Part shown: positions 22,804-35,368 of the stretch, piece after piece | Position numbering within the stretch: the first letter of the stretch is position 1 | How the letters are laid out: each line of letters opens with the position of its first letter | Source: Cladochytrium replicatum | Lineage: Eukaryota > Chytridiomycota > Chytridiomycetes > Cladochytriales > Cladochytriaceae | Direction: 5' to 3' | NCBI GenBank assembly: GCA_025526935.1 | Contig: JAHLKD010000107.1 | Location: forward strand, 1-64,000 | Length of the DNA: 64,000 nt | Position numbers and translations under genes: made by a program | Notes under the pieces: generated by a model | Seen by the model: only the letters and a program-made list of their open reading frames with translations | The model's database searches: none | Told to the model about the DNA's origin: nothing

Positions 22804-24899
22804 TCAGTTCACATTCCTCACTACCCAATCAACAGATTCTGCGAATCTCTTCACATTTCCAGTGTTTAGGCCAGCCATTGAGATACGTCCATCTGCAGTC
22901 AAGTACACGTGGAACTTCTCAATCAGAACATTCACTTGGGCAGTGCTCAGTCCAGTGTAGGAGAACATTCCAATCTGATCAATGATGTGATTCCAAGTGC
23001 CCGGAGTACCCAGCGCTATAAGGTGGTCAAAGAGCTGCTGGCGCATGAGCTTAATGCGATTAGCCATCTCCTGCACGTTGGCAACCCTTCAACAGAGAAA
23101 TTAGCAGAGTACAAGAAGTAAGCGGGAAAGAGAATACCATTCTTGGTAAAGCTGGGTGTCGTTGAGCACAATGCTCACAATGCGAGCTCCGTAGAGAGGA
23201 GGGTTTGAAATCATCCCACGGGTAATGCGCATAAGTTGGCTCTGAACGGCGTTCTTTTGCTCGGGGGACTGGGTGACGACCGTCAGGCACCCGACGCGCT
23301 CGCCGTAAAGACCAAAGTTTTTGGCGTACGACTGGGCGCAGATGATGTCAAAGCCCTGGGAAACAAAGTAGCGGGGAGCAAACGCGTCCGCGTCGAACGA
23401 ACCCGTTGCAAATCCAATGTAGGCACAGTCAAAGAAGGGGAAGTGTTGCTTTTCCTAAAATGATGACGAGAGATTGAGGCGGTGACCTGATCAGATTGAT
23501 TTGACCAAATTGTACCTTCATCACTAGTGCGATTTCCTTCCACTGCTCGACGGTCGGGTCAACGCCTGTGGGGTTGTGCTGAACAGTGATTTAGCGTCAA
23601 TGTTATTGTATTTTTCATCAAGCGGTACGTACCGCACACCCGTGGAGCAAAACGATGGATCCTGCCGGTGCCTCTCGGAGTTCGCTGATCATCTTTCCGA
23701 ATGCGAGACCGCCGGTAGCGGGGTCCCAGTACGAGTGCTCAACGACAGTGAGTCCTGCATCTTCCATGATTGACTTGTGGTTTCCCCACGTCGGTTTGGA
23801 GATATAGATCGGGGCCTTTCGGAACTTGGCGAGGAATGCAGCGGCCGTGCGAACAGCACCAGTTCCGGAAATAGTTTGGACTGCAGCTACCTGAGGATCA
23901 TTGCATTAAAGATGCGATTAGATTATTCGACTAATACAGTCTGTACCCTGCCAGCGGCAATAGCAGGGCTGTCAGCTCCGAGCAACAGCTTAACAGACGC
24001 GTCGACGAAGGTCTTGAGACCTTCGATCGGAAGGTATTCGTGGTCAAGAGTGTGATCATTGAAAATGATCGCCTCCGCCTTCTTCACAACAGGCAAAATC
24101 CACGGCTTGCCTACATTGGAAATCAATAAATTTTTGGAATTAATTTGATGAAAGCTATGAGCTTTAAACTACCTTCGTTAGTCCTGTATGCACCGACACC
24201 GAGATTGATCTTGTTGGCATCCGTATCAGCCTTGAAACGCGCGGTCAAGCCGAAGATGGCATCGACTGGTGCCTGGGGAACATGTGCCAATTGTCCTGTC
24301 ACTGAGAGAGGATCAGTTGAACAATCCATGCTGCCAAATGTTGAACATTGAATATAATTGGTGAGGTGTAAGGCGATGCTCACAAGGATAAACCGAAAGT
24401 AACACCATGGATTCCCTCCTGGAGCTTACCGCCAGAAAGGTGTGAAGAAATGGAACTCAAGCGATCGGAAGCTGCGACCGAAGTTATGCAATACGAAATG
24501 GGAGGTCACATTCCCGGATGCAAACAGAAAGGGACACTGAGTCGAAAGACGACATACCGCTCATGGTTGATCGAGTGTTGTGAGTTAACTTCGTTGAAAC
24601 GAATGCGAATTTCTCGGTTGGTTCGGTGGGCCGCTGGGGCTTTTGTGGGAGAATCGAAGACGTTAAAAAAGAATGAATTTGATAATTTGATGCGATGGAT
24701 GGAAATAAAATAGCCGTGGATACGTCATTCAGAAATCAATATAGAGATGGAGCGTGTGGGGGTAAAGCGGTTGGACTCACCTGCAAATACTGTCGTCTGC
24801 TCACAAGGGTGTTGTTTAATGTCCTTGGACTAAAAGTGATGACTAAGCGAGCTGAGAATGGGGTGCTCTGATCTGCTACCTTCGTGCCAGCCTGAACAT
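22804..24899 (-). CDS. aspartate aminotransferase, probably mitochondrial
   Basis: A PLP-dependent fold-type I transaminase interconverting aspartate/2-oxoglutarate and oxaloacetate/glutamate. Family blocks are clear: APVDAIFGLTARFKAD, INLGVGAYRTNEG, TISGTGAVRTAA, ISKPTWGNHKSIM, HNPTGVDPT, FFDCAYIGFATG and the PLP lysine block SYAKNFGLYGERVG. SNPPLYGARI and GMFSYTGLS lead to the stop at 22804. At least six introns. The body from about 24300 is certain; the 5' end is less so. Two small exons at 24779-24899 with an ATG at 24899 encode MFRLARS.. and VSRRQYLQ, a basic, Ser-rich leader typical of mitochondrial import. Their join to the body does not keep phase directly, so a further small exon or another start is needed. 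Confidence 0.88.
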
Positions 24900-25049
24900 C
24901 TCGAGCTTGCTTTACTGGGGCAAGGTTATCACCTTTCCGCCTTCTCGGAATCCGCCACTTGGGAGGAATAAGTTAAGTAAGTTGTATCATCAGCTCATTA
25001 TGACGTCGTTTACTTCAGTGACAGAATCGTTTTAAATGTCAGCTAGCAG

Positions 25050-27214
25050 CTACTCGCTAAATTTATCTCGACTAGGACTACGACGACGCAAGCGTTTGAA
25101 AGTCACAACCCCATCCTCTACCTCTTCTTCTCCGGTTTCTTCAGCATTCTTTCCATCCGGATAGTTCACCGTCACACTCGAGGGCCTCTCTAGTTTTGAC
25201 AGCTGCCCAAGCTCTTCCTTGTCGAGTGCAACACTTGCCCTTCTTTCCACCTTCTTTTCCCCCCATCCCGTGACACTCACGACGTGAGCAATGCCACGTA
25301 CACCTTCGTGATAGTCCTTCACGGACACAGTTCCGTCGAAAACCACTTTCCCATCTTCGGTTTGCACTCCAGAGCCTCGCTCAACCGTTACGCGAATCTC
25401 CTCATAACTAATCCATGGGACTGTGCGCGGAAGTTTGCGGGTGAACGGAGAGTGTGAGTGCAAGAGACCGAGAATCGGAGGGAACAAGAGCTTCGTTTGA
25501 TGGGTTCCTCAGATGAAGCTCAAATGCTCGTATTCAAGCACTTGCAAACAGAAAACGGGAGTGGGACTAGAAAAGTCTCAGGTTTCGCACAAGTCGAAAT
25601 GTTCCTACTCCTACCTGTTCCGAATTATGTACTGAGTGTCGGGAAGCGTGTCCTTCCCTCCATAGAACAACGCTACGGGAGTTTGAATGTGCTCTGTAGG
25701 GTGTCGGGGAACCACATGCCCAGTGGAAGCGTTTGCAATCACTGTTGGATTCTCGTCGTACATCTTCGGATAAGAAGCAAGAATAAATCTCGGCTCTCTC
25801 CACTCCAAACAAATCTACAAGGCGTACCTGAAATCGCTTGACCCTCATGATTTGGAACCAGTGAACAACTGTTTTGACAGAAGTGTAGCTGTACAAGTGA
25901 CGATAAACGATATTCTTGTGATCTATGCATTGTGACGTCCAGCCGAAAAGGAACCACATGCACGCGTCGATGACCGCCGCGTAAGTCCGTGGTGAGAGTA
26001 TGGAAGACCAGAAGTGCGTTGAGGACAAGAGCACTTTTCGCCCAAACAGCAAATATATCACTTCTGGGTGTGCGCTGATAAGTGAATTGATAAATTTGTT
26101 TTCCAATCCTACGATATTCTATTCAATTAACGTTCATTACACCGTATCCGTTTCGTGGCTATTTTACCTTTGGGCTTTGTGGCAGGTGCAAGAGCGATAA
26201 AGATATTCACTTTCTTATTGAGATCACGCTTCAAGCTTAGACTCGAAAATCCCTGAGCTGTACCCTGCGAGAAGCCGATGTACGATAACGTGGGTACTCC
26301 CGCCGTTTTGATGATATACTGCGGAGATTTAGAGATTAGACCTCGGAGTGACTTAATTCCGTACATTAACTGCCGCGGGCATATCGAATAAGGCGAGGGT
26401 ATCCATGCTGAAGTCCCAATATGCTTCTTCACCGCGTTTGTATTTCAAATGCTTTGACGAATACTTGTTGCCTCTGGTATTTCCGAGCCATACATCATAT
26501 CCCCTGGAAGAGACACCTTTGATGGAGTACCACATTCGTTCAGAAACCTTCGCCCTTACGCCTCTGCAAGAACGAATGCTAGATTCTTCTCCATAACTGG
26601 CTGGCAGACCCAAATCTCGGAACACATCAAAAACTAGTAAATCTATTCAGTGAATATTCATGACCTAAATTCCACCCTCCAACTTACCCCGTGCCAAATC
26701 AAAACTGCTGGCTTCGTCGCGTGTGGTTTTGATGGGGACTGCTGAGGTGCAAGGGATCCGGACGCACGGGCAGAAGATTCAGCGCGTGAGTATGGAATAC
26801 GATGAAGAGTAAGAATGAATCCGTCTTCTGTTGTGACATAGTGCGGCTCAAGAATGAACCCCCTGAGTTAGTTTCGAGATCAGAGACACCGACGTCACCA
26901 CAACTGTGTATCACCCCCGAAACCTACCAGAAACGGACGAAATCTTCGACATTCTCCATCCTTTCTAGAGCGCGATCGATTTCTGAGAAGACCAGATCCC
27001 CATCTTCCTCAGCGATATCATCCGACGAAAGCTTAACGTCGGAAGGAACTCCACGAGCTTTTCGCCGTATTTCATCAAAAGAAGCAAGCGCCTCGGTACC
27101 GGAAGTAAAAAGGAACCTCGAAATGTACTCGGCTGCCCACCTGAAAGGGGGAAATAGCACAACGACCAGACGTAAGATCTGCTCCCCTAGCAAAAAGGAG
27201 AATGCGAACAGCAA
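25050..27214 (-). CDS. acid lipase/steryl ester hydrolase (Tgl1/Yeh type), in-frame TGA near C-terminus
   Basis: The N-terminal segment is hydrophobic (membrane anchor or signal). The lipase body follows: FILEPHYVTTEDGFILTLHRIP, VLIWHGFLMCSEIW, YDVWLGNTRGNKYS, the nucleophile motif GFSQGT, then NASTGHVVPRH, VALFYGGKDTLPD and EYEHLSFI. These enzymes cleave steryl esters or triacylglycerols on lipid droplets or at membranes. About seven exons with good GT-AG sites. At 25509-25511 the codon expected to be Trp (HLSFIWG in relatives) is TGA, and the same frame then stays open for about 150 more residues to 25050, including a charged tail. So either the protein ends at the TGA or the codon is a lesion or an error. 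The annotated first codon is uncertain: no ATG opens the first exon, so a short upstream exon is likely (an ATG lies at about 27315). Confidence 0.85.
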
Positions 27215-27314
27215 GCGGGGCCTTGATATTCCGGCTTAATTAAGAAACGCTTGTTCGAATTTGCATCAAAATCTCACCAGTCCCTCAGCGACAAGCGTCC
27301 TAAGAACGGAACCA

Positions 27315-27681
27315 TAGCAATGTAGGTGTTCGAAACTGGGTGGGTGGTGGCTTTCGGTGAATATTCGCATGTACGTTGGTAATATAACATAAAACATGGT
27401 GGATTCCCCAGAATCGGCGATCAAAAGCTAGTATTTACCAGTAAAGCCCAGGAACTATGTAATTTTTGAATGTTTTCGGCTGGACATCCAAAAAGACTGC
27501 CGCCATTCCAAAACAAAATAGCAATGTGCTATCCCGATCCACAGAATCCAAACAAACATTCCATATGGCCCACATGAAATGGTGTGTTTTTGTGTTCCGC
27601 CCGTCTGTCTGGCTTGATTGAATCCCTTCAATCACGCGATGTCGCGTCCTCAACCCATTCGTTGATTGACCTCGTACGAAC
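27315..27681. other. divergent intergenic region
   Basis: A short region between the lipase (-) and the isomerase (+). It presumably holds both promoters; no specific element recognised. Confidence 0.35.
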
Positions 27682-28865
<1,184 letters not shown>

Positions 28866-29092
28866 CTCCAAACGTTGCCGACTTTTTTCTTTCTTCAAAT
28901 ATGTATTCAGTTAATTGCATGAGTTCCACAGCGGCCCCAACTATTTTGAAAACCCCCTTCTCGTGCTTTATAAATTAATCCGACGCACATACGGACACGT
29001 CGGAAACTACTTGACAAGTGAACCCTGCATTAAGCCCACAAACTAGCCCAAAAGATAAAAAAATAAGGAAAGACTGAAGAAAACTTTGGCTC

Positions 29093-30712
29093 CTAATACA
29101 CCAGTTCGCCGATTTCCTCGCCCGGAACTGATACCTCCCTCCCTTCCTCAGTTCCGAGTCCGGTGGGAGACCCCGGAGTCGTAACCCCACGTCCACCCCT
29201 GATATCCTCCAATCGCAACTTGGGGTGCATCGTTTTCGCGTGGTACTTCAGTCCCGCAAGATTCTTGTATCGTTTGGAGCATCCGGGCATCACGCACCAG
29301 TACGGGCGTTTTGTGACCTTTATCTTCCGTCCAGAGCTGTTGGGCGAAATCGAGCCTCCCTCGCCACCATCTTCGCCTCCGTCTCCACCGTCTTCATTGT
29401 CGCTCCCGCTGTCGTGAGCGTTCGCTGGGAGTGCCGATCCACCCTTCGCCGGGATCGCGTCGTAGTCGAGTTCGCATGTGCCGCTGGTGAGGTGGTACTT
29501 TAGTCCCCCAGGATTTTTGTACACTTTGCTGCAGTACGGTCTAGGACACGGGTAAGTCTTGAACTCCACGCCACCACGTTTGGACGAGCCCGGGGTTTGC
29601 TGATGCGGGTCGAGCGGCTCTCGCTTCAGATTGCGGCCTGAATGGTCACGAGCTTCATCGTAGGACTCATCGTATCCAGCGTTGTAATCGCTTCCGCCGG
29701 ATGAGATGTCGTTGTGATCGGAATATCCACGAGAGCTGGAGTTCGACAACCGAGATGGGATCCCCAGGTTTGGAATTTGTACAGGTGGTGGCGGAGGGGC
29801 CGGAGACGGTTCGGGTACGTTCACAGTTATGGTCAGAGTGTTCTCACCAAGGTGATATGGGCGAATTGCAGTCATTTCCAATACAAATCGATTCCTGGTT
29901 TACATTCAAAATAGCCACGAGTTAGCTCAAAATAATCGAAAAGATTAACAGGGATTTTTAAAAAAAACTTACAGAATGTGATTCAGATACTCCGGAGTGT
30001 CATACACCCATTTGCCGACAATGGTTCCGCAGTGCGAGCACCGAAGAGCTTTATACGAGCAGTTGCGTAGAAATCCATCAATGCAGATCTGCGGGGGTTC
30101 AACGACGTCGACTGACTGAGATATCGCTTCGAGTGTCAGGAAGTTCGCATCTATTCTGAAATAAGTGCATGTGTGAGAACGGCAGCAATTTGACTTTACC
30201 GGCATGGTAGGCAGCGGAACCGGTTGAGTCTGCAAGAATGGTCAAACATTGAACGCACTGAAAGACTGCGGGAACATGTGGTCTGGCAACAGTCCCAACT
30301 CCAGGCGACATCGGGAGTGCCGGGAGGTGAGACATCAATGGGCTCTCTTCCGCGACCGGAGACTCGTCAGACCTCCTCTGCTTGCAAAAAAGCAGGATTA
30401 TTTATTCGGGAATCCATCTGCGAAGCAACATGTACCCACCCGTTTTGTTGGGACGTGCTTCTGCTGGTGTTGAATTTGTGACCCTCCAGGCGAGTAAGTC
30501 GCGTATGAAGGGTGCATATCGTATTCTGAATAATGGCTATACTCGTTGCTGCCCATCCCGATCTCTGTAGACAAGCGGGTTTGTGCATCGTCATGTCGCT
30601 TCAACCGTGTCGCTGACGTCGACGACATGGCGTAGGAAGAAGCTTGTGACCCGACCGCTTGATCGCGGTTGAGGTCCCAGCCTCTCTCGTATGCCTGACC
30701 GGCGTATGCCAT
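29093..30712 (-). CDS. Mis18-domain protein with two C-terminal C2H2 zinc fingers
   Basis: Four exons (30440-30712, 30200-30380, 29973-30150, 29093-29894) give 477 residues in frame. Residues 1-125 are disordered. Residues about 130-235 form a Mis18/Yippee-like zinc domain: VFQCVQCLTILADS with Cys 133/136, LTLEAIS, LRCSHCGTIVGKW with Cys 189/192, then YLNHILNRFVLEMTAIRPYHLG, the typical end of Mis18. After a Pro/Ser/Asp-rich linker come two fingers: CPRPYCSKVYKNPGGLKYH..C (C2HC, from about 327) and CVMPGCSKRYKNLAGLKYHAKTMH (C2H2, Cys 411/416, His 429/434), of the Sfp1-like KxYKNxxGLKYH type. Mis18 proteins prime centromeres for CENP-A deposition. The fingers suggest this one may bind DNA directly (inference). 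Confidence 0.82.
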
Positions 30713-31910
30713 TATAACGGATGAGTGAAAAGGTGAATCTTTTGGTGGTGCTGTTGTCGCTGCGACCAGTTTGGGCTGAAGCGGAGACATCGACGAGCGC
30801 GGAAACGGGACGAGCAATCAGCACGGCTGTAAGCCTGAGATAGCAAACAGCCCAACGGCAATCAATACCTTGGCTTCTCTAATAGCTTCTGAAAGTTTTC
30901 GCGGAGCGGGAACAAAAGAAATTTTCCAAGTTCGCCACCGAAAGGTTCAAAAAAAATTCATCGAGGGTTGGGACGTGCACTGCCACACCAGCACGTTTCG
31001 CGTTGAAAACGAAGGCGATGGGCCAGGCGAAGACGGAGGGGCAACCACGCTGACCTGGCATCAAGCTCAAACGGCTCTTCATCCTGTTTGCGACGGATGA
31101 ATTTTTTTGTGGTTGCCGAGAACGAAGACCAATTTGGCTCGCTCTTGTAAGACAGTCGTTGTTCCCACACTTAGCATTTAACTCACCTGTTGGGAACATG
31201 GGATGACGGATGGGAAACTCGACGAAAATAGATTGCGGGGCATGACTGGGCAATTATCAAAATTGGTTGCCGTGGATTTTTCCAAGAAGTTCAAATCGAT
31301 ACGGCGTTTTTCGCCGGTAAGCACACTCCAAATATGGAAATCTCGCGACGCTTGAAGAAGAAGTTATGTTCTCCGCAATCAAAGTGCAGAGTTCTACTGC
31401 CTAAAAAGATGCGGTCCTCCCACACCGTGTGTACACAATGGGAAGAGCCGCTTCTCCCAGCGAGTTCTGAAGGTCTCGAAACACTGCTGGAGCGTCCTTT
31501 TACCAAAAGCGACATTGAACCTCGGTGTTGAAGAAACCCGCCACCAAAGCTTCCCAGTTTCAACGAAGATGCCTGTGACACACATCCGCATAACATGTAC
31601 CAAGACGGTGGATCACCCGACTCCGACTTCCTGAGACGGTTGCCCCAGCCCAACTGGGACAGAGTGAACGCTCTGATCGATCTTGCTCCTTCAAAGAACA
31701 GACGCACCGTCGTCAGTTCAACTGACACGCTCTATGGATCTCCCGCAAAGCTGATCGCCCCGTCTGAAGCTTGGGGATGTGGGACGGGAAACCAAGCGGA
31801 CGACTGGACGCCCGGAAGAGCTAAAAGTAGATGCGAACGGGTTCGTCGGTTTATATGCCAAAAAGTAAGCTGTGTTACGTCTTGGACACGCTGGGGTGAT
31901 TAGAAAGGTC
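30713..31910. other. region without an assignable gene
   Basis: About 1.2 kb upstream of the Mis18-type gene. Frames at 30879-31253 (-), 31291-31728 (-) and 31595-31903 (+) exist but show no domain, no convincing splice pattern and biased composition only. The transposon-related repeat begins at about 31915. Confidence 0.4.
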
Positions 31911-31914
31911 GCGG

Positions 31915-32175
31915 TGGTGGACAGAATCTTATTGCTAGTAACATTATTAGAGAGGTTAGCTGTACTTGATAGAGATCACTGAAGTACCGTCAATGAGTTG
32001 AGAAAGTGTCCGGGTGGACAGAAATCTGGGAGACTGAGTGTCACTGTGTCTGTCTGGGTAGAATAGGATTCTGTCCCCCCGGACACTTTCTCAACTCATT
32101 GACGGTACTTCAGTAATTTCTATCAAGTACAGCTAACCTCTCTATTAATGTTACTAGCAATAAGATTCTGTCCAC
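31915..32175. repeat. foldback: inverted pair of the 96-97 bp transposon repeat
   Basis: One unit in direct orientation (31915-32020, GGACAGAATCTTATTGCTAG ... GTGTCCGGGTGGACAG) is followed after a spacer of about 45 bp by the same unit in reverse complement (32070-32175). Together they can form a hairpin with a stem of about 100 bp. A further reversed unit continues to about 32290. Confidence 0.85.
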
Positions 32176-32300
32176 CCGGACACTTTCTCAACTCATTGAC
32201 GGTACTTCAGTGATCTCTATCAAGTACAGCTAACCTCTCTATCAATTTTACTAGCAATAAGATTCTGTCCACCCGGACAGAATCCTCTCTATCAATGTTA
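32176..32300 (-). repeat. additional reversed units of the 96-97 bp repeat
   Basis: The reversed unit repeats with the same GTCCACCCGGACAC core at about 32172 and a partial copy to about 32305. These mark the left side of the composite element, in the orientation opposite to the right-hand array. Confidence 0.8.
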
Positions 32301-32425
32301 CTAGCCAGTTTCTTCCCTAGCTTATTATTATTTTCAGATCGGGTAGAAAACTATAGTGTCAGGGAAGTATTATAGCATACATTCCTGTAACATTCCGGCT
32401 AAGAACACCGGGCCAGTATCTTCCC

Positions 32426-33412
32426 ATGACAAACAGTACAAACACCATGCCTCGAACTACAAAGAAGCGAGCGTTAAAACAATCCAGACCATCATCTGAA
32501 AGAGAATCAAGTGCAGAACCTGTGACTGCACCTGAAACATCTCTGGCATCGGGTTCTGAAGTGGAAGAAGCAGAAGTTGGCCTTGATGTCGAATCGACAG
32601 ATGTCAAATCGACAGCTCCTTCAAAGAAACTGGTGCGACGTGGTACTAAAGGGGATGCTGACTATTTGCTCATCGACGGACTCTGTCCTGCTTCAGACAT
32701 ACGACTTTGGTATCGAAAATTCAAAGCGAGCGGCCACAGCTACGACTCGGAGGACTTCATCAGCAACTGTCAAACAAATCGTGATGAATGCGGCCCAAGA
32801 TTTGTTCTTCAAGGGTTGATCGACCGACTTAACTCTGACAGCAAGCTAGTTCGTCAAGCCCTGAACGAAATTCACGATGAATGCAGTGGACGAACGGAGT
32901 TCATAACAGCAGCAAACGCCTATCATATGGAGTGCTTGAAAAGCTCTTCCTTTCAGAAGGAAACAACATTTCTGGACTTTTACAGGCGGCAGGGACACAA
33001 GTGTGGCATTTACAGAGGAATGCCCGTCACTGCAAAGGTTGACGAGTTCCAAGCGACCATCAAACGAGCAGATGAGGACCGTGAAAGGACAAAACAGGTC
33101 CTCAAACAGTCAGAACGACTGTTGAACATGACAAAAGATCTTGAAGAGACTGCAATGAACGAGAGAAGGACCCGCATCGCAGCAGAAGTGCAAGAGAAGG
33201 CTCTCATTGATGAATTGGGCAGGGCACAAATCAATAATGAGCTTCGTCGTTTTGGGGAAGACCGGATTCCTCTGACTAGCCGTCGAAGAAGGTTTATGAC
33301 ATTAACGCCGGAGTTATCGTCATTTGCGACTGTGTCCCCTGCGGGCGCGAATGTATCGATAAAATCCTTTGCTGCAAGGTTGATAATGTGTGCCATACAC
33401 CGCATGTGTTGA
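32426..33412 (+). CDS. coiled-coil protein fragment fused to antisense transposase sequence
   Basis: The ATG at 32426 opens 328 codons. Residues 1-75 are disordered and Ser/Glu/Lys-rich. Residues 80-165 hold a unique segment (DADYLLIDGLCPASDIRLWY, FVLQGLIDRLNSDSKLVRQAL). Residues about 215-275 form a strong coiled coil (KRADEDRERTKQVLKQSERL, AAEVQEKALIDEL). From about 33235 the frame runs antisense to the hAT transposase (the codons for LVRGIRSSPKRRS on the minus strand), so the last 50-60 residues are not native. A related broken copy lies at 19981-20425. It may be a captured host gene piece or an accessory gene of the element. The function is unknown. Confidence 0.6.
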   Translation: MTNSTNTMPRTTKKRALKQSRPSSERESSAEPVTAPETSLASGSEVEEAEVGLDVESTDVKSTAPSKKLVRRGTKGDADYLLIDGLCPASDIRLWYRKFKASGHSYDSEDFISNCQTNRDECGPRFVLQGLIDRLNSDSKLVRQALNEIHDECSGRTEFITAANAYHMECLKSSSFQKETTFLDFYRRQGHKCGIYRGMPVTAKVDEFQATIKRADEDRERTKQVLKQSERLLNMTKDLEETAMNERRTRIAAEVQEKALIDELGRAQINNELRRFGEDRIPLTSRRRRFMTLTPELSSFATVSPAGANVSIKSFAARLIMCAIHRMC

Positions 33413-34550
33413 GTTTCTGCAGACCACGCAATATCCCTATCTTCCAAGAGCGTCTCCAGCTTAGCACTCATGGTAAAGTTGTTTGAACCGTTGTCGGTTG
33501 TAATGCACAATAAGCGTTCACCCGATAGCATGCCAAATTCATCCAGACACTTGACAAGCTGACTAGCCATGGCGACGCCTTCATGCTTTCCAACCATCGG
33601 AATCATCTGCAGCAGCAAGTCCTGCGGCTCCCATTCTTTCGTGATGAAGTGGGCAGTAATTCCAAGAAAAGAAATCTGGTTCTTCGATGTCCAACAGTCA
33701 GCTGTTATTGATACTTTTGAAGGCGAACCAACAATCAGACCTTTAATGAGCTCCTTCTGCCTATCGTAAAGATCCATCTCCTTTTGCTTCACTGCTTTTG
33801 CCGTCTTTGGTGTATAGTTTGGCTGAAAAGTCTTCAGCATGCTGACAAAGAACTCGTTCTCCACAACAGTAAAAGCCTGATTGTCTGCAGGAATCCAGTC
33901 CAAAATCGACCGCCACGCTACGTCTGGATTGAACACAAAGTTTTGCTCCTTCTCCTGGGAGCCGAAATTCAATGTCTGTTGTCCCTCGGGGACGATGTCC
34001 AACAGTCCAAGCGACCTGGCAATACTTCCAAGGTGGTTTTTCAGATGCCGGAGGAAGTTTTTTGTTGATCCCGTCTTATCGACCTTCTGGCTCCACTTGC
34101 ATTTCGCAACCAAACATGTTCTCAGACCATTATCAACCTTATAGTAATCCTTCGCTATGCCGCCTCGACTACCTCTACAGTCCGACATGCTATCAAAATC
34201 TGCGTCTGATGAAAGCATTGATGGTTGAACTGATCCAGCTGCAGGCTCCTGTCGCACTGAAGAGTCAGCAAAACTAACGTCGGCAGGAAGCTCTGGTGCA
34301 TGCTGAGAAGCCGTGCCCAACTCGCTGGAGTCATTGGAAGAAGATGTGGAGCTCGGCTCTCGAGCGCTGTTGTTGCCACCGTGTCCTGATACACGTCTGC
34401 GTTTGTCCTGCATGATGTTCCCCTTGCTGGACGCCTCTGAAATTTGGGGGGCTGGCAGACTTCGCTTCCGTGTGTCAAGCGGATGACTGTCCACCAGTCT
34501 TTGGCTTGCGTCGGACGCTGCCTCTTTGGTTTAACAAAGGCGGTGTCCAT
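33235..34550 (-). pseudogene. hAT transposase, N-terminal part, truncated (copy 1)
   Basis: Reading from the ATG at 34550, a 4-base deletion at about 34522 (relative to copy 2 at 37381) shifts the frame. After that the frame is open. It shows a BED-type zinc finger (CKWSQKV.., NFLRHLKNH) and hAT catalytic-domain blocks: SITADCWTSKNQISFLGITAHF with Asp, LLCITTDNGSNN with the second Asp, and MRCMAHIINLAAKDF. It breaks off at RRLVRGIRSSPKRRS, where the plus-strand gene fragment is joined tail to tail. The C-terminal catalytic Glu and dimerisation region are gone, so it cannot act alone. Confidence 0.88.
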
Positions 34551-34674
34551 TTTTGCTGTGGTGTGGCTGGAACGTTACCGACTCTAATGTCCAGGTGCGC
34601 AGAAAGCACAGCTCTCGAGGTCTGTCGTGGTAGAAATTGTTTGTTACAGAACTTCCGTTGTGACTTCTTGGAAA

Positions 34675-35368
34675 GTGTCCGGGTGGACAGAATCGTATTG
34701 CTAGTAACATTGATAGAGGTTAGTTGTACTGGGTAGAGATAACTGAAGTACGTCAATGAGTTGAGAAAGTGTCCGGGTGGACAGAATCCTATTGCTAGTA
34801 ACATTGATAGAGAGGTTAGCTGTATTGGGTAGAGATAACTGAAGTACGTCAATGAGTTGAGAAAGTGTCCGGGTGGACAGAATCTTATTGCTAGTAACAT
34901 TGATAGAGATGTTAGTTTGTACTTGATAGAGATCACTCAAGTACCGTCAATGAGTTAAGAAAGTGTCTGGGTGGACAGAATCTTATTGCTAGTAACATTG
35001 ATAGAGAGGTTAGCTGTACCTGATAGAGATCACTGAAGTACCGTCAATGAGTTGAGAAAGTGTCCGGGTGGACAGAATTTTATTGCTAGTAACATTGATA
35101 GAGATGTTAGTTGTACTTGATAGAGATCACTCAAGTACCGTCAATGAGTTAAGAAAGTGTCCGGGTGGACAGAATCTTATTGCTAGTAACATTGAAGAGA
35201 TGTTAGTTGTACTTGATAGAGATCACTCAAGTACCGTCAATGAGTTAAGAAAGTGTCCGGGTGGACAGAATCTTATTGCTAGTAACATTGATAGAGAGGT
35301 TAGTTGTATTGGGTAGAGATAACTGAAGTACGTCAATGAGTTGAGAAAGTGTCCGGGTGGACAGAAAA
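34675..35368 (+). repeat. tandem array 1 of the 96-97 bp repeat, about eight units
   Basis: Units start with GTGTCCGGGTGGACAG at about 34675, 34770, 34866, 34964, 35060, 35157, 35253 and 35349, followed by AATCTTATTGCTAGTAACATT and ending in CCGTCAATGAGTTGAGAAA. The array lies upstream of the hAT transposase ATG, in the terminal position of the element. A diverged core (GTGTCCACGTGGACAG) recurs at about 35441. The core TGTCC-GGGT-GGACA is an imperfect palindrome. Confidence 0.9.

Noticed and set aside
25050-25487. Separate 145-residue gene downstream of the lipase
   Set aside because: It starts without ATG and is in frame with, and continues, the lipase C-terminus past the TGA at 25509-25511, so it is treated as part of that gene.
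30879-31728. Minus-strand frames of 124 and 145 codons
   Set aside because: No recognisable domain, no ATG-consistent splice structure; not strong enough to call genes.
34675-35368. CRISPR-like array reading of the regular repeats
   Set aside because: Units are 96-97 bp of continuous repeat without unique spacers, in a eukaryotic transposon context; this is a tandem (satellite-like) array.
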